Source: a virus
Strand: one strand, 5' to 3'
DNA: 64,000 bases
Virus record (IMG/VR): IMGVR_UViG_3300036770_007495
Span: 124,001 to 188,000 of that record
Shown: piece after piece, positions 60,628-64,000 of the stretch
How the letters are laid out: each line of letters starts with the position of its first letter
Numbering within the stretch: position 1 is the first letter of the stretch
The notes under the pieces: generated by a model
Databases searched by the model: none
What the model was told of the DNA's origin: nothing
Seen by the model: the letters and a program-made list of their open reading frames with translations, nothing else
Program-made: the position numbers and the translations under genes

Positions 60628-60630
60628 ATA
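60624..60630 (+). promoter_or_regulatory. Late promoter -10 element (ATAAATA) for the lysozyme gene
   Basis: ATAAATA, CTATG, ATG at 60636. The first ATG of the ATGATG pair is 2 nt away and the second 5 nt; the second fits the pattern. It overlaps the gp4 stop. Confidence 0.75.
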
Positions 60631-60635
60631 CTATG

Positions 60636-61523
60636 ATGCAAGATTTTAAAACATTTTACAGACAGCACTTAATTGAAGAATCATTCAAACAAGATCTTGC
60701 AATGATGGCACTTGCTGTATCACTTGCACTCACAACTGGCATTGGGCTGCATAAAATTGGTTTCATACAAGACAGGGACAGCGTTGAATATGCATTGAGA
60801 AATGCACAAGACATGGGATACAATGTTCAGGAGATTGTACAGCAATCTAAACAGCCAGAGATTCAACAAAAAGCAAAAGAAATTCTGCAACAAAAACAAG
60901 ATGACAAGGCTGAACAGATGTACAAAAAAGCTGTTGAGCCGCCTGCTCAGCCTCTACAACCTTCTGTTTTGAAGCCTGCTAAAGAGACTGAACAAGAATT
61001 TCTCAGAGCAGCCATGGAATACATCAAAGAAAATGAGCTTGGTCAAGCAGGCATAGAATATCATAAACCATACCGAGATCACAAAGGCAAACCCACCATT
61101 GGCATTGGTCATTTGATTACACCCAAAGAGCAAAGCAAGGGCATTTTTAAGAAAGGCATTTCTGAAGATCAGGTTTATGAGTTGTTTACCAAAGATATTC
61201 AAACCAAGCTGCAAACAGCACGCAGAATATTTCCCAAGTATGATGAATTTCCGCTTGATTTGAAAATCAAGTTGTTGGATGGAATTTTCCGTGGTGATGT
61301 ATCAGGATCACCCACCACCATCAAGCTCATCAATGCAGGCAAATGGGAAAAAGCGGCAAATGAGTTTCTTGACAACAAAGAATACAAAGAAGCAGTTAAA
61401 AAAGGATATGGTACTGGGCCACGCATGAAGAAAATTGCAGATGCAATCAAAGCAATGGGTAATAAACAGCAGCCAGAAGCAACAAAACCTAAATTGCAAC
61501 CAGAAACAACGCCGTTTTATTAA
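60636..61523 (+). CDS. GH24 (T4-type) lysozyme with capsid-targeting-like leader and hydrophobic segment
   Basis: 295 residues. The leader MQDFKTFYRQHLIE ends in L-I-E at 12-14, fitting cleavage by the prohead protease. A hydrophobic segment (about 21-38) and a Gln/Lys coiled-coil linker (60-120) follow. The GH24 domain (about 120-275) keeps Glu134, Asp148 and Thr154 around PTIGIGHLIT, the T4 lysozyme triad of E11, D20 and T26, with five extra residues between Glu and Asp. It follows gp4 where T4 has 53 and the tail lysozyme gp5, but has neither the OB fold nor the needle of gp5. Start chosen by promoter spacing. Confidence 0.85.
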   Translation: MQDFKTFYRQHLIEESFKQDLAMMALAVSLALTTGIGLHKIGFIQDRDSVEYALRNAQDMGYNVQEIVQQSKQPEIQQKAKEILQQKQDDKAEQMYKKAVEPPAQPLQPSVLKPAKETEQEFLRAAMEYIKENELGQAGIEYHKPYRDHKGKPTIGIGHLITPKEQSKGIFKKGISEDQVYELFTKDIQTKLQTARRIFPKYDEFPLDLKIKLLDGIFRGDVSGSPTTIKLINAGKWEKAANEFLDNKEYKEAVKKGYGTGPRMKKIADAIKAMGNKQQPEATKPKLQPETTPFY

Positions 61524-61532
61524 CGGTGAACA

Positions 61533-61539
61533 ATAAATA
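61533..61539 (+). promoter_or_regulatory. Late promoter -10 element (ATAAATA)
   Basis: ATAAATA, CTCAT, ATG at 61545 (gap 5 nt). Confidence 0.8.
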
Positions 61540-61544
61540 CTCAT

Positions 61545-62093
61545 ATGGCACAGACAAATCAAACCATTGGAAACTTTTATGACCGCGCAGTAGCTCGTGA
61601 ATTCTCACGCGACTTCTTGTTTCGAGTTCTGAACATCACTTTTGCAGGCGGTGCTGTCTTCAATGAAGATGAGCTTGTTTATGCAAAAACAGCAAAACTA
61701 CCTGCTCGTCAAATTACCAACGTGCAGAGCAAGTACATGGGTCTCAACTTCAACTTAGCTGGCACAGCTGTATATCCAGGCAGCGACAGCTATGCAATTT
61801 CTTTTTATTGTGATGCCAATTCTTTGCTGAGAAACAAATTTTTGCAGGAATCTCGTCGTGTGTTCGATGATGCAACCAGCACAGGTGATTACAACATTGC
61901 TGGTCGTGCAAGTTCCATCACTTTGTTGCAGCTTGACAAGGCATTGGAACCAGTTTCCACATTCCGTCTTGTGGGTGCCAACATCAAAAACGTGGGTGAA
62001 ATTCAATACAACATGGCAGATGGCACTGGTCAGCCTGTTAATTTTGATGCTACCATCTCTTATCACTTCTTTGAAGAGAACGCACCAGCCTAA
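61545..62093 (+). CDS. Tail tube/baseplate tube-initiator family protein
   Basis: 182 residues (T4 gp19 is 163). SRDFLFRVLNITFAGGA, LVYAKTAKLPARQITN, MGLNFNLAGTAVYPGS and YAISFYCDANSLLRN follow the tube-protein fold. It could be the major tube protein gp19 or a gp48/gp54-like initiator; its neighbours (baseplate hub-like genes) favour a baseplate role. It has its own late promoter, consistent with high expression. Confidence 0.78.
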   Translation: MAQTNQTIGNFYDRAVAREFSRDFLFRVLNITFAGGAVFNEDELVYAKTAKLPARQITNVQSKYMGLNFNLAGTAVYPGSDSYAISFYCDANSLLRNKFLQESRRVFDDATSTGDYNIAGRASSITLLQLDKALEPVSTFRLVGANIKNVGEIQYNMADGTGQPVNFDATISYHFFEENAPA

Positions 62094-62099
62094 TAAATA
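62093..62099 (+). promoter_or_regulatory. Late promoter -10 element (ATAAATA) before a GTG start
   Basis: ATAAATA, GTTAG, GTG at 62105 (gap 5 nt). It overlaps the stop of the upstream gene. Confidence 0.75.
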
Positions 62100-62104
62100 G
62101 TTAG

Positions 62105-62812
62105 GTGCCACAGTCACCACGAGAAACCTATTTAGCACTCCTAGACAGATGGGAGTATAATCTTGCACTCAATTCTCAGTGGGTGCTCATCATTCACGAT
62201 TTGCCCCGCATTCAAGGCATTGTGAGAAAAGTACAGCCTCTAGAAGCATGGACACCCAACTCAGATTGGAACATCAATGAAGTCATCTACGAAAAACTCA
62301 CCAACGAGCAGGTGCAAACAACAGAAGCCATGGGATGCTTCTTTGTCAACAATGTTGTTGTGCCTGGTGAAGCATACAATCAAGAAGAAGCTACCATTTC
62401 CAACAGTGGTGGTTACATCAATGTGGGTGTAGCAGGCAAGAGAACATCTTTTTCTGGCAAACGAGTAGCAACATCATTCAGAGAAACCAATTTAGACTTT
62501 GTTGAGACAGTGCTGCGCCCATGGGTCATTGCATGTTCACACATTGGCTTCTTTGCTTTTCAGTCAGCTGCAGACAATGTTAAGATTCCTAGAATGCAGC
62601 TCATCAATTTTTCACGCCTCAAGCATACTCCTGTGTCACCTTATGATTCTGAAACATTCAGACCCATCAGAAAAATCTACAACTTCTACAATGTAGCACC
62701 CATTGAGATTGATACCAAGACATACGATTACACTGAAGACCAAGGAACACCGCAAATGAGACAAGTGGGCTGGATTTTTGACAATTACAGCATACAATAC
62801 TCTAGACAATGA
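62105..62812 (+). CDS. Baseplate tube-like protein (gp48/gp54-type candidate)
   Basis: 235 residues, GTG start supported by the promoter spacing. WEYNLALNSQWVLIIHDLP near the N-terminus and FRETNLDFVETVLRPWVIAC, KIPRMQLINFSRL and IRKIYNFYNVAPI resemble tube-fold baseplate proteins that cap or start the tube. It lies between another tube-fold gene and hub-like genes. The stop overlaps the next gene (ATGA). Identity as gp48 or gp54 is not settled. Confidence 0.65.
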   Translation: MPQSPRETYLALLDRWEYNLALNSQWVLIIHDLPRIQGIVRKVQPLEAWTPNSDWNINEVIYEKLTNEQVQTTEAMGCFFVNNVVVPGEAYNQEEATISNSGGYINVGVAGKRTSFSGKRVATSFRETNLDFVETVLRPWVIACSHIGFFAFQSAADNVKIPRMQLINFSRLKHTPVSPYDSETFRPIRKIYNFYNVAPIEIDTKTYDYTEDQGTPQMRQVGWIFDNYSIQYSRQ

Positions 62813-63669
62813 TGCAACATGCATTTTATTCAGAGCTAGACTTGCCTTGTGCTAAACAAAAAATGTTGGTGAGTCAAATGAGCAGCAGCATGTTTATGCA
62901 GCTGCAAAAGTATTTGTTGGAAAACAATGATGATCTCATTGAACAATATTTCAATTACATCATTACAAATTGCAACAAACATGCAATGGATGCAAAAAAG
63001 CTCAACTGCATTGATAAGCTTGCATGCTTGATGAAGATTCGAAGCATCAGTTGTGGAGATGCAGTCATTTTCACCAATCAACAAAACGTTCAAGCAAGCA
63101 TGAGCATGAACAGCATCATCAACTCATTGTTGTGCTGCAAAGAACATGTATTCAATGTTTCCAAAGATGTTCAAATAACCATTGGACTACCAAACAGCAT
63201 AAATTTGCATGAAGCATCCAGAGTAATTGAGCAATGCATCAAAAGCATCACTGCAAATGGTGCTTGCTTTGATGCAAATGACTTGACTGAACAACAGATG
63301 CAGCAATTCATGCAAAATTTGAATGCATCTGCTGTTGCACACATCAACAGATTCATTTCAATGCATGCAGATTTGAAAATCATTGCATTTCAAGGCAATC
63401 AACACCTGCAACTTGATGACATCATCTTGAGCCCATTCAATGACTCCATCATTGAATTTTGCAAGTTCATTTTCAAAGATGATTTGATGAATCAATACAA
63501 GAATATTCACACTCTGTGCAGCAAATCTCATCTGACACCTGACTTTTTGCTGAGCATTGCACCCATTGAGCAGCAATTGTATATCAAACTGTTGGCTGAA
63601 GAGATTGAAGCAACCAATGAGCAGTTGAAACAACAGGATAAATCAGTAAATATGCCAAATTATGGATAA
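62809..63669 (+). CDS. T4 gp26-like baseplate hub protein
   Basis: 286 residues from the first ATG of ATGATG. YSELDLPCAKQ, LNCIDKLACLMKIRSISCGD and CKSITANG are of the type seen in the T4 baseplate-hub family (PF12322-like, gp26). The N-terminal beta part and helical C-terminal half fit. T4 gp26 is 208 residues, so this is longer. It overlaps the previous gene by 4 nt and the next by 8 nt. Confidence 0.6.
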   Translation: MMQHAFYSELDLPCAKQKMLVSQMSSSMFMQLQKYLLENNDDLIEQYFNYIITNCNKHAMDAKKLNCIDKLACLMKIRSISCGDAVIFTNQQNVQASMSMNSIINSLLCCKEHVFNVSKDVQITIGLPNSINLHEASRVIEQCIKSITANGACFDANDLTEQQMQQFMQNLNASAVAHINRFISMHADLKIIAFQGNQHLQLDDIILSPFNDSIIEFCKFIFKDDLMNQYKNIHTLCSKSHLTPDFLLSIAPIEQQLYIKLLAEEIEATNEQLKQQDKSVNMPNYG

Positions 63670-64000
63670 CTTCTCAAATGTACTGACTCAACTCAAGAAA
63701 ATCAATGAAGAGTCAATCATTGACTGCTTTGTACCTTCTGCCAACAAGCAAGTCAAGTTCAAACCCATGACTGTTGCACAACAACAGCAAATCATCAAGA
63801 ATCTTGCCAATGGTGCATCTGACAACCTCAAAATCATCAACAGCATCAATGACATCATCATTGCCAACAGCATTGATTGCAATGATTTGAAAATCATTGA
63901 CAGAGAAGTTGTGTTGCTGCAATACAGACTGCATGATGCAACCATTGATGAACAAGATCAAACAAAAATCAAAGATGCAATCAAGAGCATCAAAAAAGAA
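63662..64000 (+). CDS. T4 gp26/gp51-like baseplate hub protein, partial at right edge
   Basis: The first 113 codons are present; the gene continues past 64000. VPSANKQVKFKPMTVAQQQQI and LKIIDREVVLLQYRL match the hub protein family pattern (FVPS..g..v.FkpmTvaQq). Its ATG at 63662 lies within the end of the previous gene, which it may resemble as a paralogue. Translational coupling is likely. Confidence 0.65.
   Translation, partial: MDNFSNVLTQLKKINEESIIDCFVPSANKQVKFKPMTVAQQQQIIKNLANGASDNLKIINSINDIIIANSIDCNDLKIIDREVVLLQYRLHDATIDEQDQTKIKDAIKSIKKE

Noticed and set aside
1-64000. tRNA genes and photosynthesis or other host-type metabolic genes
   Set aside because: None were recognised; no cloverleaf-like element stood out by eye, and intergenic gaps are mostly under 100 nt. 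A tRNAscan run would be decisive.

Overview
The window is a gene-dense, AT-rich 64 kb stretch of a T4-like contractile-tailed phage (Caudoviricetes, of the marine/cyanophage-like far-T4 type). The call rests on the T4 core set that can be read directly: UvsY, UvsW, gp55, gp47, gp46, gp43, UvsX, gp41, gp32, gp45, RNase H/FEN, gp61, gp14-like neck, gp17, a tube-fold protein, gp18, gp4 and gp26-like hub proteins. No photosynthesis gene, tRNA, CRISPR array, insertion sequence or integrase was seen. The host cannot be fixed from this window; both the marine look and the host are inference.

Layout. 0-3 kb: minus-strand late genes, including a left-edge retropepsin-like protease with a GTG start, a possible PD-(D/E)XK nuclease, a GIY-YIG nuclease and small proteins. 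3-29 kb: plus-strand replication, recombination and nucleotide-metabolism genes (including QueC, a class II glutamine amidotransferase, a MazZ/DUF5664-like protein and DHH phosphoesterase), punctuated by single minus-strand late genes. 28-33 kb: a surface-glycan cassette (GT4, sulfotransferase, DUF3431-methyltransferase fusion, UDP-galactopyranose mutase, exostosin-like glycosyltransferase). Most of it uses many ATA and TTA codons that are scarce in the flanking genes, so it looks acquired. 33-51 kb: a minus-strand adhesion and tail-fibre module with lectin-like, von Willebrand A, RCC1 propeller, Mtd-N, collar and NHL-like domains. 51-64 kb: plus-strand neck, packaging, tail sheath/tube and baseplate genes, with one minus-strand late gene at 54 kb. 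The last gene runs off the right edge.

The most unusual property is the late-gene layout. About 26 genes have a T4-type late -10 element (consensus NTAAATA). In 19 of them exactly 5 nt separate it from the start codon, and three of those start codons are GTG. Given the spacing of T4 late promoters, this puts transcription starts on the first codon, i.e. predicts leaderless late mRNAs. Many of the same genes begin with a short aromatic/basic leader ending in (L/I)-x-E, resembling T4 capsid-targeting sequences cut by the gp21 prohead protease. One of them carries a GH24 lysozyme domain behind a hydrophobic segment, so it may be a muramidase packaged in the capsid.

Together the genes describe a virulent phage with its own replisome, recombination-dependent replication, a gp55-type late switch and a large, modular receptor-binding apparatus.
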